Source of the DNA: Piper betle | Taxonomy: Eukaryota > Streptophyta > Magnoliopsida > Piperales > Piperaceae | DNA: 64,000 nucleotides | Reading direction: 5' to 3' | NCBI GenBank assembly: GCA_033002965.1 | Contig: JAURVB010000744.1 | Coordinates: 124,001 to 188,000, forward strand | Part shown: one piece after another, positions 13,282-25,490 of the stretch | Layout of the letters: each line of letters opens with the position of its first letter | How positions within the stretch are numbered: position 1 is the first letter of the stretch | Program-made: the position numbers and the translations under genes | The notes under the pieces: generated by a model | Seen by the model: the letters and a program-made list of their open reading frames with translations, nothing else | Databases searched by the model: none | What the model was told of the DNA's origin: nothing

Positions 13282-16200
13282 CGTATGTATGCATGCATGC
13301 ATGCATGCATGTGTGTATGTATAGGTGTGAACATGTGCCTCAGGAAATACACTGATAACTATGCAAAGGTCTGCCCAAGATTAAGTTTAATGAAGATATT
13401 AAAATTTTCGATGATTTTTAAAGGGCTGCTTACCTGGTCAAGGAGCTGCTTGCATACATCTACAGCCTTAGCGATAGTGGAAGCAACATCAATGCAAAGA
13501 AGAATCTGACAATGAAAAATCACATGAAAATATGCTAGCAGATGATAAACGAAAATAATAAATTATACATTGAGGAAAACTAACAGCAGCTAGAGAGCCC
13601 AATTGAGCACGAATAGAGGACAAGTCCAATGGTTGTCTCATCTTTCCCTCTGCAACATGTGACATGGTATCTTTAGCCTGGAATTAAATTACAAAGCACT
13701 TAACAGCATCCATATTCCACAACAATGAAAATTAACAATAGATATATGCTAAACGTTCAGAAAAATAAATAGAAAGTCATATCTACATAAAATGTTAAAA
13801 TGTGCAGATAAATATTTAAATCAAAGACATTTTCAACATTACCCACGTATATAGACAGAAATAAGAAGTCAGTGCATAGGTCTTATAAATGGCATATCTA
13901 GGAGGACAAGTAAACAAATGCAAATCTACGACGTACAGATGCCCGGGTGAAAGTTGTATCCAACCATTCAACAAGTTCAAGTATTGCTCTATCTTCTGGA
14001 GGTAAGGAAAATCGCTGAACAGCTTGTTTTCCAATATCATATTCTCCTCTCTGCATACATCTAGATGGTCCAAAAAAGTAAAAATCAGTCCCAATTCTAC
14101 AATTAAACCATAAAACTATCCATACAATTTTTGACCCACTCACACATTTAAAAGTTTGGAAGGAGCAGCTCGTAAAATTGTTAAAGCTTCCTTCCAACTC
14201 CAATTATGCACAGATAATGGCAGAAGACGCTGTAAAATATATAGCCGCCATTTCCAATCTTCCACAAAATGTTTTCCATCCATAATCCTCCATTCCAAAG
14301 CTTGTCTATCAGCAGTTGTTGTGCCTTCAAGTTCCTTGCTAGATGATGGCAAATTACAACTCATAATATCAAGTAGCATGTCAAAAAAGCAACCACTTGT
14401 TTTCTTTCTGCTGCACTTGTGGAGAGAAAATGTTCTTCAGAAGCCAATGAGATGCGTTGGCTCCCATCCATAGAGACACTTTCAATATGCAAAATCCCAA
14501 TGATAATGCCTATCATCATTATCTGTTTCAATAGAGGCTTCTCACTTTAACATTTCATCACATTTGCATTTTATAAACAATAAATTCATAAGAAACAAGC
14601 ACACGATTCATCCCGACTCCCTTCAGCAATATTAATAACTAATTTCGAGTTCCACAAAACTCAAGATAAATTAAACCAACAAAACCAAAAAGGGAAACTT
14701 TCAATGAAGAAAATGCCATCCACTTTGCACTCACATTGACATTAGCAAACTTCTCATTCATATGAGTTCTCACTAAGATCTGTCTCCCGAGGTTATAAAC
14801 ACCCAAATCCCAAGTATATTTTTATCAAGCTTATAATTTTGGTCTTGGATGTAACATGACTGCTGCCAAAATTGACAAGACAAAAGAACAAGAAGAGTCA
14901 ATTTACTGATGACGGATACTATCCTATTCATCGCCTATTTGAGTCTATTCTCATTTAGAGTTATTAGAAGTCAAAGTATCTTATTTTAAGCATGTTTTAT
15001 TGAAGTCCTAGCTTAATTTTGTTCTAGAATTAAAAAACCCCTTTCTCTTCTAGGCTTTGGGCCATCATCTTATTATTAAGTACAACAACTTTTGCTTCGT
15101 GCTATCGCTTTGTGCTACAACATTCCTTAGTGTGGCCTTCATTCATCTTCTAGTGATTTTGAATAAAGTTTAGAAAGAATAGGAATTTGTAAACCTGTTC
15201 TTCCCAAGTTATCTTGCAGGTTTGCATCATTTACTGATTCTAGTGTATGTTGATATAAATTTCTCCTTTGCTGCATTTAGTTAGGAAAGATTTTAGCCAA
15301 TTTACACAAAGTCAGAATGTCCCAATAGAATTGTCATTGTCACCATGGTGTTTCCTTATGTAAGCATGAGGTTAATAATATGAAACTGTAACATTTAAAT
15401 ATAAGATTTCATCAAGCCTTTCCATTTAATAAGAGATGCCATACAACAACTTTCAAAGCAATTGGCTTGTTTTAACAAAGCATTTGCATTGAATATATCA
15501 TTAAAGTGTAATCGATTGTTAAAATATATAACATAAATTCATCACTACCATTTCACACTATGTTCTATTATAGCACCAGGATCATTCATTTAACTCTTTA
15601 AAGGATTATTGCTCATATGTCAATCCATGAACTAAATAGAAAGCATGAAAACTTGGCAACAAGTGAGGAGCTGGGTTGCAAAAATCGGTTGATTTAAATC
15701 GGATTCGAGGCAATCCGCGTAAAAAACTAAGTAAATTAGTTGATTCTGGAGAGCTGCGACAAACGACGGTCACCAAGGGGGCAACGGCGGCGGGGGAGGA
15801 CGGGGTGGCAAGGGTGAGTGGCGAGGGCGGCGACGGAGCGGGGCAGGGTAGGGCGGGGGCCGAGGGGGGTGGGGTGGATGGGGCGGTGAGGGAGGAGACG
15901 GGGCGACGGCAGGGTTGGGCGGATTATGCGGGGGCAACGTCGGGGAGAAAGAAGGGGAGGTGGGGGAAGAAATAACAAGTGGCATTCTTGTAATTAAAAA
16001 TTGGCTCGACTCCGACTCAAGTCAAAAATAATAACTAACTCCAAATAATTCAAAACAAAATCCAAAAAAATATGAGAAAATATCATAAAATATAATACAC
16101 ATCGTAACATAAAAATATAATAGAATGACATGTTCTATAACTAATATCCCACTAATTTTAACTGAGTTGAAATTTTTGTATAGGACTGATTTGGACCGAT

Positions 16201-19200
16201 TCAGCTGAACCAATTCCTGACCCATTTAGACCGATTCGATCCGATTCAGTGACTCCTTCGGAAACCGATTCAGACTCCGATTCCGATTTTTGCAACTATG
16301 GTGAGGAGTGTTTATACTCTATGACCAATTCGATAAACACGAATAATTTCTTCCCAAAAAACAAAAGCTGATCAGCGACTCCCAAAAAAAAAATCACTTG
16401 AAATGGATGTAAATTTTAGATGATCTAACCACTTGTCCCAAAACTCGAGCTATTAGGAAAGGGACCACTAAATAGTTCAACACTCTCCCATACGTGCAAA
16501 CAAACTTTTAAAGTTTGACTCATAGACAAATATAGGGCAAATAGTGCATTGGACACAATATGGGGTAAATTAATATTTCTCCGGGCATATATCACCAACA
16601 GGATTCGATCCCTAGGCCTTTGACTCTGATACCAAGTAAATTTTATATATTCTAACCACTTGTTATGGCCCAAATTTTGAGTTGTTAGGAAAGGGAACTA
16701 CTAAATATTTAGTTCAACAATAGACCTAAGGATTTACATTCCTAACCACTGCCTACCCACCAAAAATACTCCTTCATGTTTCAACTTCCATCACAATACA
16801 AAGGTAGGGGCAATTATTATTGGCACTTAATGAGAAAGGAGAAGCATTATAATTGAACCAAAGAAGGGTATAATTGGATAGCATGCCACTTCATACTTCA
16901 ATTAGAATATTAACATGCATCACTAATGGTTATAGAGATAACTTGTGTCCGAATTTTTTAATGGAAAATTGCATCATTATCTAGAAAATTATTACCTTGC
17001 GTGGTACATTGGTGATAGAATTCAAGCAGTGCTTAAGATCTTCCAAATGTGGAAAAGTTTTGTGCTCAAAAGTTCCATTTTTATGCGATGCACTTAACTC
17101 CATGGCCTCTAAAGATTGAACAATTGCTATTAAAGCATACCGCATGTGCACAAGCTCCATATCTTGCATCCTACGAAGGCATAAAAGAAGGCGTAAAAGA
17201 AGGCATAAAACTTACATATACTCTAATCATAGAAGAGAAAGGAATAAAACACAGAAATTTGGGAAAAAAAGAAAGAGAACAAAGAAAAAACAACTAAGCT
17301 GAACCCACTTTCTAATCCTCTTCTAAAAAATCTTCTACTTATTACAGGACACTCCTAGTTCCAAAATATCAGCTCATTCAGTTGTCTTGGCCCCATTTCA
17401 TCTCATCATATCGTGTTCCTTATCAAGAACAGTGACCATTTTTTACCCAATTACCTAACATTGACAAATTTGAGACTTTTTTAGATGGAGGAAAACTTCG
17501 CATCTTCCAAGTTTGGCATCTAAGAGCAGGATTAAACATGCACTGAAATAGGAAACCTACATGTAGGTCCACAAAATCAAACATGGTCTTAAGATCTCAA
17601 CACCAAGTAAACATAAACAACTATACCAACAACAAATTTGACCATTTGCACTTCAAATATAAAAAAATTTAATAAAAGATCTTGAAGCTGAAATGTACAT
17701 GAGGTGATCTCCATTCGCCTAAAAAATTCATTACATCTTCTCAATATGCAACCAAATGGTGTTGCTCATAGCTGCATTTGTTGTGGTTTATATTGAAGTA
17801 TCAGGTACTTCTAGAGGTTGCATCAGGAAGGGCATCAACATAAATTTGTGTTTTTACGCATGGCCTTTGTGCCTTTCCTTCAGTGTGGATATACTTAATC
17901 AGTGAGGAAATCCTGGCGGCAGGCCCTCTAGTTGGGAGAAGATGGTGGTGATGAACTGTCATTCCCAGATACTCAGCCCCTATCTTTGAAACCTTTGACC
18001 GCTTATCTCGTCACTTTTCAATTAAGTGTTGCTTCTTAATATGAAAAAAATATCAATGTTCCAAACAAATTGCTTAAAATAAAGATACATCAATCAAAAC
18101 AAATATGCTGCAGAGACATCCAAAATGTTGGCATCAAACCTGTTCCTAGGAGGAGTTGAAGCTATAGGCTGCATGCTAATCAGCTCAATAGCATCCTGAA
18201 TTTTAATATCTGGAACTACATCAAATAGAACCTACAAAACCATAAATTTTACTAAGTCAAACAAAACGGCAGTGAAAGATGGATCAAGAGAACAGCATCC
18301 TTCATAAAGAGATAGTCCATGATAGTCAAGGAGTGGTTAAATGATACGATCAACATCTACACTTTATTCCAGCTAGATCAGCAAAACAAAAAATAGTCTA
18401 CTAATAAAAATACAATCAACCAGGTTCCATATATGATTTTTTTTATGAAGTTAAAATTCATTTAGAAAACCATGAAGGAGATAGGAGGCAAAAGGCCAAA
18501 AATATGAAAAATTACAACCAAAAGTCTACAAGAAAGTTAAAGTTATCAAAAAAATTTTTGCTTGTAGTAAAGGACCTCAGAAGCTAATTGACTTTTGAAG
18601 AGTATGGATGAACCGAGAGTCAGATATTGGGTAGAAATACATTGGAAGATTCTCTTGCTATGCTCATACCATATAAAGGCAATGAAACTATTAAGATAAT
18701 CTTAATAAGAATGCTAGAGTATGGATTCTAATTGCAAAAAGTAAGTTATCAATCACTCTCTCCATTAAAGAAGAAGATTCGGCTATGAGTATGGCATTTT
18801 TGTAGGTGTAAATTTTAGATAATGTAACTACTTGTCCCAAAAACTTGAGCTAATTAGGAAAGAAAACTACTAAATATTTACTACGACACTCTATCTCACA
18901 TGCAAGTAGTCCATTAGTTATAACATAGGGTTAATTAATATTTCTCCGGGTATATATTGCCAACGAGATGCAAACCCTAAACTTTTAGCTCTGATACCAT
19001 GTAAATTTTAAATGATCTAACCACTTGTCCCCAAAACTCAAACTATTAGGAAAGGGAACCACTAAATTTACTTCAAAAGAAGTATTAAGCTCCACACACA
19101 CATAATTGTAAAAGCACCCAAGAAATGATAGTCTCAACGTTCATTAGATTGCTTGAACAAAGAACAAAGACTTTCAAGGTGAAAACCTCTCTTCTAAAGC

Positions 19201-22200
19201 TTTTCTAATGTTAAGGTACTATTAATCATAATGAGTTGATTTATGATGATAGAAATACTATGCAGCAAGGTTTTCAATGTCGGATTTCGGTTTCATTATG
19301 GACGTCCGGTTGGCTGAGATATCAGAAATATATTGGAGATATACTGGCAATTTTCAAAAAAAAATTATAATTCTTATAATATATTAGTATGAGGTAAGAA
19401 TAATTATTCTATGGTTTTTGAATGCATAAACATGTTTAAGAACCCAAACAACAAAGTTTATGAATAATAGTACGCATTAACTAACATAATTTTTATCTTA
19501 TTTTCTTAATATAAATCAATTACTATTAATAAGTTACTAATAATACACTAAGCAAGATACTTATAAAAATCCACTAAAACAATCACAGTTACCTTAAAAA
19601 GCACTTAATAAGTTTAAATAATTAATGAAAAGAAAATTAAAATTAATAAGCTAATAAATAATGAAGATGATAATCAAAGTTGTAAACAAAGTAATTATGA
19701 GGGACCAATACAGGTTAATAGATTAATGAGATAAAACAACTAACTTGATATAGATGGGAGGTTCGAACGAAAACAAGAGTGAACAATTTTGCCACAAATA
19801 ATTTAGATATTGCCCATATCCGGAGAAAATTTCGTTGGATATTGGCAAAAAAAAATCCAAATCGACTTGGCCAGTGAAGTTTGTTTCAGCAAGTCGCAAA
19901 ACCCATCATCATGCATATATCAGGCCAAAATGGCAAACCATGCTAGGCAGTCAGCCAAAAAGATTAATAGTTGTATTGAATGAAGCTCTAAAGCTAATGT
20001 AGGATTACCAGGTAAGGAACATGGATGACTTACACCTTCCAAAACTAGGAAAATCCTAAATTAGTTGTCTTACAAGAGGTTCAAAACATTGTCAAATTCC
20101 ACATTTTAAAAAACTTCTGAAATGTTTCATTTTCAGCCAAATTCCTTATTTTCTATCAGGGTTTGACATTGTACAACAGGACTATAATCTATCATTTTCA
20201 GTTCTTGGAGCACGTAGCATGTCAACTGGAAATCTAGTTCCTATTAACAATAAAGCAATTAAATGAAAAAGAATTTCGATATGTTGACCAGAAATTTCTA
20301 CTATTGATAGAAAGGAAACAGGGAAGACAATCACCTGCATAGCACCTTGCACAGTAAGTTTCTCCAGCACATAGTTCTCCATAAAAGTGTCTGAAAACAT
20401 ATCTGCATTTTCGTCTACCATCTGCTCTTTTCTCAGCAATAATACTGACAGTTTAGAATTCCACTGCTTCCCACAACTGACACAAGCAGCAAAAGAAGCA
20501 AGATCCAACCGGTAGCACAGGATGTCGCAAAGATGCTCCACATCAGATACCTATTTTGCAGAATATTAAAAATGACAGCATAAAGATGAAAAGATGCCAT
20601 GCATCCTGAGTACAAGGGAAAAAGAGTACCTCATCTGATTGTTTGCGATAGAGAGAAGACTCTTGTAACCTTAGCATTTGACACTTGCTAGTCCAACAAA
20701 GTTGCATAAGCTTCCTTCGAGCTGATGTTTTACCAGACAACAAATCCCATCCCATGGAAGCGACCAATGGTTGAAGAAGAGGAAAAAGAGACAGGTACTA
20801 TACACAAAACAAAATGCCTTATTCAATAAAAATAAAATAACCAAGTCCACACACAGCTCACAGACACCAAACCACAATATTTTGGTCAAGACAAATCACA
20901 TACATTGCTTGCTTCTTGAAGTTCTTCTCTTCTGACAGAAATCAGAGCTGCATCAATAACACTTTCAAGAATATGCACCCCCGAAACACGAGCATGGTGA
21001 TACAACTCTCTCATACAACTCTGAAGTACCATTTTTGTAGCCACACTGTCTTCTTGCTTACCTTTATCTACATGAATTGAAGAGTTTATAAATATCTGAA
21101 GACGCTGTAGTGGAGGTGGAATGAAGTCGGTAGTAGAAGCCCGGAGGTTCTCAATTTCTTCAGAGAGTAATTCATCTTCAATTATCTAATTTGAAGTAAT
21201 ATCACAATTAGCATTCAAATAGAAAAGGCATGACCATAGAGACAAATATCTGGATTTGCAACAACCATATTTCAGCATCACGCATTAAAATTAACCCAAA
21301 AAAAACTCCCAATCACATCACCTACACAAATGGCAATTTGCTTGATCCGCAGAGTCAATTAATAAAACACAGACAAACTATGAGTCAACCAAACTACCAG
21401 CTCAATTTAGAAATCCCTTAAAAACCTTCAGACCAGACTTGCCGCCTTAAAAAAGAAAAACCTTCCTGCGACCACCTCACAGAATAATTTAACTGCATTG
21501 ATAAATGCAAGACATAGCAATATAATATAAACAAAATTGAACAAGTTTACACAGTATTCTTTTCACCCGCTCATTGTTATAAACAACACTAACCAAACTA
21601 CATGCTCCTCCATTTTGAATTATCATTCTCTCTCTCCAAAACCTAACTCAAATCTTCTGACACGTAACAACCAGTTTGGCATATTTCAAGCCATTTGTTA
21701 GCATATTTTGCCATAATATCTCTGGTAACATTAAACAGCATCACACCGCCAAACTAGATTACAATGACACTAAAACAACTAATGAATTCCTTTATAAATA
21801 TTCTTTGGCTAAACACTTAATACATAGCATACTGAGCATTGACAGAAGACTTGACAATAGCATGTCACAAATCAACACTTAGTAATAAGAGAGGAACCAA
21901 AAATCGCACTTTGATAACAAGCAGGAGATTCAACCAATCAAAATACAACAAAATAAAAAAATATTAAATTATGATAATCAATCTCTTCATTTAATTAGAA
22001 TTCATCTCTAAAATCAGTGCCTATCATCGCCTAATTCAATTTAGAGTTTACCTATAAATGGAATCTATCTCCAACTTACGCTGCGCCATGGCGTAGCATC
22101 TATACCTAGTTAGTATAAACCCATACTCACATGAGGGGATCCTACAAAATGGTGAAAGGTTTTCACAATCGGTCACAAAACAACCTTACAATTGCATTGC

Positions 22201-23703
22201 ACCCAAAAAAAATAGTTAACAATGTTATAATTCACACCTTGATTTTTTTTCTGATTAGGTAAAATTTCATTTGAAACTCCCAGAAAGGGAAACTAGTACA
22301 GAGATGGCATCAATTTCAAAGATAAGAGGAAAACAAGAACTCTCGGAAATTGCTTGGGCAGTTACATGCAAAAGTCCAAAAGGCAAAGACAACAGTCAAT
22401 TGCAAACCTCCAACCCAGATATGCCTAATAGTTTCACCGGACCTGAATAGTTTGCACAAGCTCCGTAGACTGAGATGAAAGAGCATTAGCATACATCAAG
22501 AGCATTTTTGATCGCTGAGCATACCACTCATCCCCATAGTCACATTTGCGAGTCCATGTCTTCCCAACGACTTCCTTCAAAATCATCCTAAAAAAATCAA
22601 ACAGCAACTAAAATCATATAAAAAAAGCGAAGAACAATAATAAGTACAGCACCGATTGGGTTGTGAATCATCAAACTTCAAAGTTACCCAATGAACCGTC
22701 GCCATACTTGACATAGAATCCCTCAACATCCTCTAAAACAATGATGCTCGATCTACATGCATCAAATTTAAAAAATATAGGATGCATGACTGCCCCTAAA
22801 TCAATGGAACCATCGTATATCAAATCAGCGGACCCTCCCACCCAATTAGCAATGCCATACTTCTACCACTTATACCCAAACACAATTGAAAAATCAAACA
22901 CTTGTACACTTGTACTCAAAACAATTGAACTCCATGCGGCTTCCAATTAACAAGTCAATACTTCACATAGAACAAAGTAAAGTAACAGCATACTTGTACT
23001 CAGAATGTTCAACACCGTGATCCAAGTGAAGAAACCGAAGGTGCGAAAGCGCGCCATTGTCATCACCCTCCTCCAAGCACTTCTTGATGGCGATTAAGTG
23101 CGCCATCTGAACGTTCTTGAGCAACCATCGCAGCGCTTCCAAGTCGCCATCCGCCGCACCATCAGTCAGAGTTATCGCCGTTTCCGGGTTCGCCACCGGC
23201 TCCAGCAACTCAGTCTGATTCTTGGCGATCGCGCAAATCGCGTCGAACACCTCCGCCTCATCCAACACCGCCTTCCGAAGCGCTGCCTCATCTTCCACCC
23301 CAACCGCGAAACCCTCCCCGCCGTCTCCCCCGAACTCGCGACCCAGCCGTCGCACCCCGACCTCCAAAATCCGATCCAAGAACGGCGAGTCCGGCGAGCG
23401 GGAGGCGGCAAGCTGAGCGAGGAGGAGGAACTCGGCCTTGGAGCGGAGGGCGTCGTGGTCGTCGTGGTCGGGGAGGAGTTCGAGGGTGGAGAGCCATGCG
23501 AGGTGGGAGGGGGAGGGGCAGGATGGGGAGAGGAGGACGCCGTCAATGCGGCCGGCGCGGGCCACGACTTCGCGGAGGAGGGAGGCGGCGAAGGCGGGGT
23601 CGCGGCTGCGCAGGCTGAGCACGGCGGCACGGAACGGCTCGAACTGGCCGAGGAAGAGGTGGTTGACGGCCACCCGGGAGAGGAGCTCCACCTCCTTCTC
23701 CAT
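52..23703 (-). CDS. Spastizin/ZFYVE26-like large protein (33 exons in window, 3' end missing)
   Basis: This resembles the plant protein annotated as 'zinc finger FYVE domain protein' (Arabidopsis At2g25730 type), a homologue of animal spastizin/ZFYVE26, which acts with spatacsin and AP-5 at late endosomes and lysosomes. The start is ATG 23703 (MEKEVELL); the frame upstream has no ATG. Exons (high to low): 23703-22994, 22587-22443, 21185-20904, 20797-20630, 20550-20335, 18231-18140, 17170-16996, 14522-14144, 14060-13937, 13677-13585, 13505-13434, 13208-13071, 11994-11844, 11664-11312, 11000-10540, 10468-10157, 8866-8642, 8278-8188, 7843-7766, 7701-7411, 7338-7141, 7021-6533, 6036-5875, 5269-4943, 4871-4789, 4685-4581, 3260-3032, 2919-2558, 2379-2278, 2112-1969, 1518-1430, 394-312, 167-52. 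All joins keep phase except two 1-base losses, at 14383-14388 and 2844-2848. About 2,349 codons are present. The conserved core LPLPWQQRCSALHEHPHLI is in the exon at 7141-7338. No FYVE cysteine array is visible. The last exons lie beyond base 1. Confidence 0.88.
640..930. repeat. Purine-rich minisatellite (32-bp unit) in a spastizin-like intron
   Basis: About nine degenerate tandem units lie in the intron between exons 394-312 and 1518-1430. The best units, starting near 811, 843 and 875, are exactly 32 bp apart and read AAAGGAAAGC followed by ATGAGAGAGG. The plus strand is almost purely purine, so the transcribed RNA is a long polypyrimidine tract. Confidence 0.85.
9069..9572 (+). mobile_element. 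TRIM/SMART-type small LTR element, tandem LTR-int-LTR-int-LTR array
   Basis: Three copies of a ~75-bp LTR-like sequence (beginning near 9069, 9284 and 9494, each containing GTAAATATTAA and AAAAGCTTGAGC) alternate with two ~135-bp internal parts. Each internal part starts with GGTATCAGAACC, a primer binding site resembling the initiator-methionine tRNA complement, and ends with the purine tract ATAGGGAGAG just before the next LTR. There is no coding capacity. The layout matches TRIM/SMART elements that expanded by recombination between LTRs. It lies in the intron between exons 8866-8642 and 10468-10157 of the spastizin-like gene, opposite to its transcription. Confidence 0.8.
11741..11801. repeat. 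(TA)n / (TATC)n microsatellite
   Basis: A simple AT and ATCT-type repeat in an intron of the spastizin-like gene. Confidence 0.9.
13252..13322. repeat. (TATG)n / (CATG)n microsatellite
   Basis: A GTAT repeat grading into GCAT and GTGT units, in an intron of the spastizin-like gene. Confidence 0.9.
15671..16300. mobile_element. hAT-type non-autonomous DNA transposon (630 bp) with 8-bp TSD
   Basis: Terminal inverted repeats: the left end reads CTGGGTTGCAAAAATCGG, and the right end read in reverse complement is CATAGTTGCAAAAATCGG. The octamer GTGAGGAG occurs directly outside both ends (15663-15670 and 16301-16308) as a target site duplication, which fits the hAT superfamily. The interior has a GC-rich part (about 15740-15970) and an AT-rich part (about 15980-16150), with no transposase. 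It is inserted in the intron between exons 17170-16996 and 14522-14144 of the spastizin-like gene. Related sequence lies at 42856-43020. Confidence 0.85.
16408..16719 (-). mobile_element. TRIM/SMART-type small LTR element, complete
   Basis: Read on the minus strand: an LTR of about 84 bp (16719-16636) beginning TGTTGAACTAAATATT, then the primer binding site TGGTATCAGAG (about 16634-16624), an internal part of about 140 bp, the purine tract ATGGGAGAG, and a second LTR from 16482 to about 16408 beginning TGTTGAACTA. It is about 310 bp long with no ORF, and belongs to the same family as the array at 9069. Confidence 0.82.
18806..19073 (-). mobile_element. TRIM/SMART-type small LTR element, diverged
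   Basis: The same family as at 16408: two copies of the motif read on the plus strand as AACCACTTGTCCC and TATTAGGAAAG flank an internal part with the primer binding site complement GCTCTGATACCA (about 18988-18999). The ends are eroded. It lies in the intron between exons 20550-20335 and 18231-18140. Confidence 0.7.
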
Positions 23704-23708
23704 CGCCG

Positions 23709-23792
23709 CCGGCGAACGATCAGCGACCACCGGCGAACTATCAGCGGCCGCCGGCGAACGGTCAGCGGCTGCGGGAGAACGATCAGCGGCCA
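23709..23792 (-). repeat. Four 21-bp tandem units just upstream of the spastizin-like ATG
   Basis: Four 21-bp units built on CCGGCGAACGATCAGCG lie directly upstream of ATG 23703, in the leader or proximal promoter. On the minus strand they are in frame with the CDS and would encode a seven-residue repeat (ADRSPAA-like), but no ATG precedes them, so they are probably untranslated. Confidence 0.75.
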
Positions 23793-23930
23793 CCGGAGCG
23801 GTGATTCATCGGCGAAAGGACCGGCGACGGCGGAGGAGAAGGAGAAGGAAATGAAAAGAGACGTTATTCCCAGAGTCACAAGATCACGTCAAAGGATACG
23901 GGAAATGAAAAGAAACGGAGTCCACACTCG

Positions 23931-23935
23931 GTAAC
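23931..23935. other. Target site duplication, gene-proximal copy (GTAAC)
   Basis: GTAAC directly flanks the LTR start and matches 30033-30037. Confidence 0.9.
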
Positions 23936-24818
23936 TGTCACAGCCCCGTTCGCAAGGCCTAATTTTTCGCCTACGAGTCCCTGCCTGTGCGGCGTATTCC
24001 CCTCCCTGGGAACACTCAGCCTGTTACTCAACACGCAATAGCGGGAGCCAAGGCCACAAACACTACACTCGTGTTCGGCCGCAATACGCACCACCGAGGT
24101 TGACCCCTGCACGTCCAGCAGATCCACCCGCTCGGTGTTGCCCTCGAACAGCGCCCTTGATCGATCACCCGTGTCTGGCCACGCACCAGCACTTCGACAG
24201 CACTCCTGGCTATCGGCACGCCTTGCCGATAGGCTGTTCCAGGAGTCAAACAGCACCACCACCGCAGCACTGCCCGATCGCCCCACCAGCAACACGCCTG
24301 GTAGAGATCGTGCCTCTGTCCCTGTTCGTCTCAGCAACCACCGTCGCCTTGTAAACCTCGACCACGACCCGGTACTAAGGTTCCCTGCCTAAAACGTCAG
24401 ACAACGAACACAACACAGATATACGGGGAAACCCCAACCTTATATTAATCTGTCAATACAAGGAATTACAAGTACTCGACTCCTCTCTCAAGCACTCGCT
24501 CGGCTTGTGGACAGCCCCCACAGCCTCGCCCCCAATGTACCCAAAATACAAAGGAAGTCACACAAGGATTACCTGGCCCGAGTAACCCTCCCAGTTGCCA
24601 ACACCAGCAACCTCACAACGTGCACCTTGGATTCAAGCAAGCGTCTGGAATTCCAGCACTACTCCCAGCGCCGGCTGCAGCAACTCCCTCGCTTCTTCCC
24701 TCTCCAGGTTGCTCACGTTGCACACCGATCAGCAAGTCTCACCACGAGAACAAGTACCCAATCGGCCCTCTCTTCAGTCCGTCGAAGAGAAGTTCCCTTC
24801 TCCACGTCTGGCCTAACC

Positions 24819-24827
24819 CTTATATAC
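24819..24827 (-). promoter_or_regulatory. Candidate LTR TATA box (3' LTR)
   Basis: The minus strand reads GAGTATATAAGGGTT. The other LTR has TATAAAAGGG at the matching place, so the core TATA is kept in both. Transcription would run toward the spastizin-like gene. Confidence 0.5.
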
Positions 24828-25249
24828 TCCCACGAACTGCTGCTCCAAGATAACTCCGAATCTGCCAGCATCTTCAACTCCAGAGATCTGCAAGATCCAC
24901 CGTGTTCAGCAACCTAGCCCATCTCCCGTCCAGGTTCATCCAACGGCCTTCAAGTTTATCTTCAGCAGTTGGTTGCAACTATCCTAAACGCCCAATCTGG
25001 ATAACTGCATATCTTCACCAAGATACTCCAGCAACGTCCAGGAAGCTTCCTCCTAACCGTCGGCTGCACCGCTAGGATCCCGTCTCGATCACCACGGCTC
25101 GACCCTAGGCCTTGGTTCAACCTCGCAGCAACTACCGACCCACATGCCGGCAATGGCCCAGCGCTGCGTCGCCCAAATCTGCACATCGCTACCGCTCAGC
25201 AGGACCCAGTACCGCACCAAACAGCGGTACCCGCATGCCGCTCGTGCCC

Positions 25250-25490
25250 GCGCCCATGCACCATGCAGCGCTCGCGCGCCCGCACGCGCTCGTCCGCGCG
25301 CGCTCGCCCGCGCGCGCACGCCCGTGCGCGCTCGCCCGCGCGCGCTCGCCCGCGCGCGCACGCCTGTGCGCACACCTGCGCGACGCTCGGCGCGCTCGCT
25401 CGCTTGCTCGCTCGCGCTCGCCCAATGCCGCGCGCGTCCGCCTGTGCGCACACCTGCGCGACGCTCGCGCGCTCCTGCTGCTGCTCCCGG
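25250..25490. repeat. CpG-rich low-complexity tract inside the 3' LTR
   Basis: A degenerate tract of CGCGCGCTCGCC-type units, extremely GC and CpG rich against an AT-rich background. The matching tract in the other LTR (about 29446-29640) differs in length and unit order. Confidence 0.85.

Noticed and set aside
23172..23934. Long open frames on both strands overlapping exon 1 of the spastizin-like gene
   Set aside because: The DNA is very GC-rich, so all frames stay open. Only the frame starting at 23703 continues into correctly phased, conserved exons.
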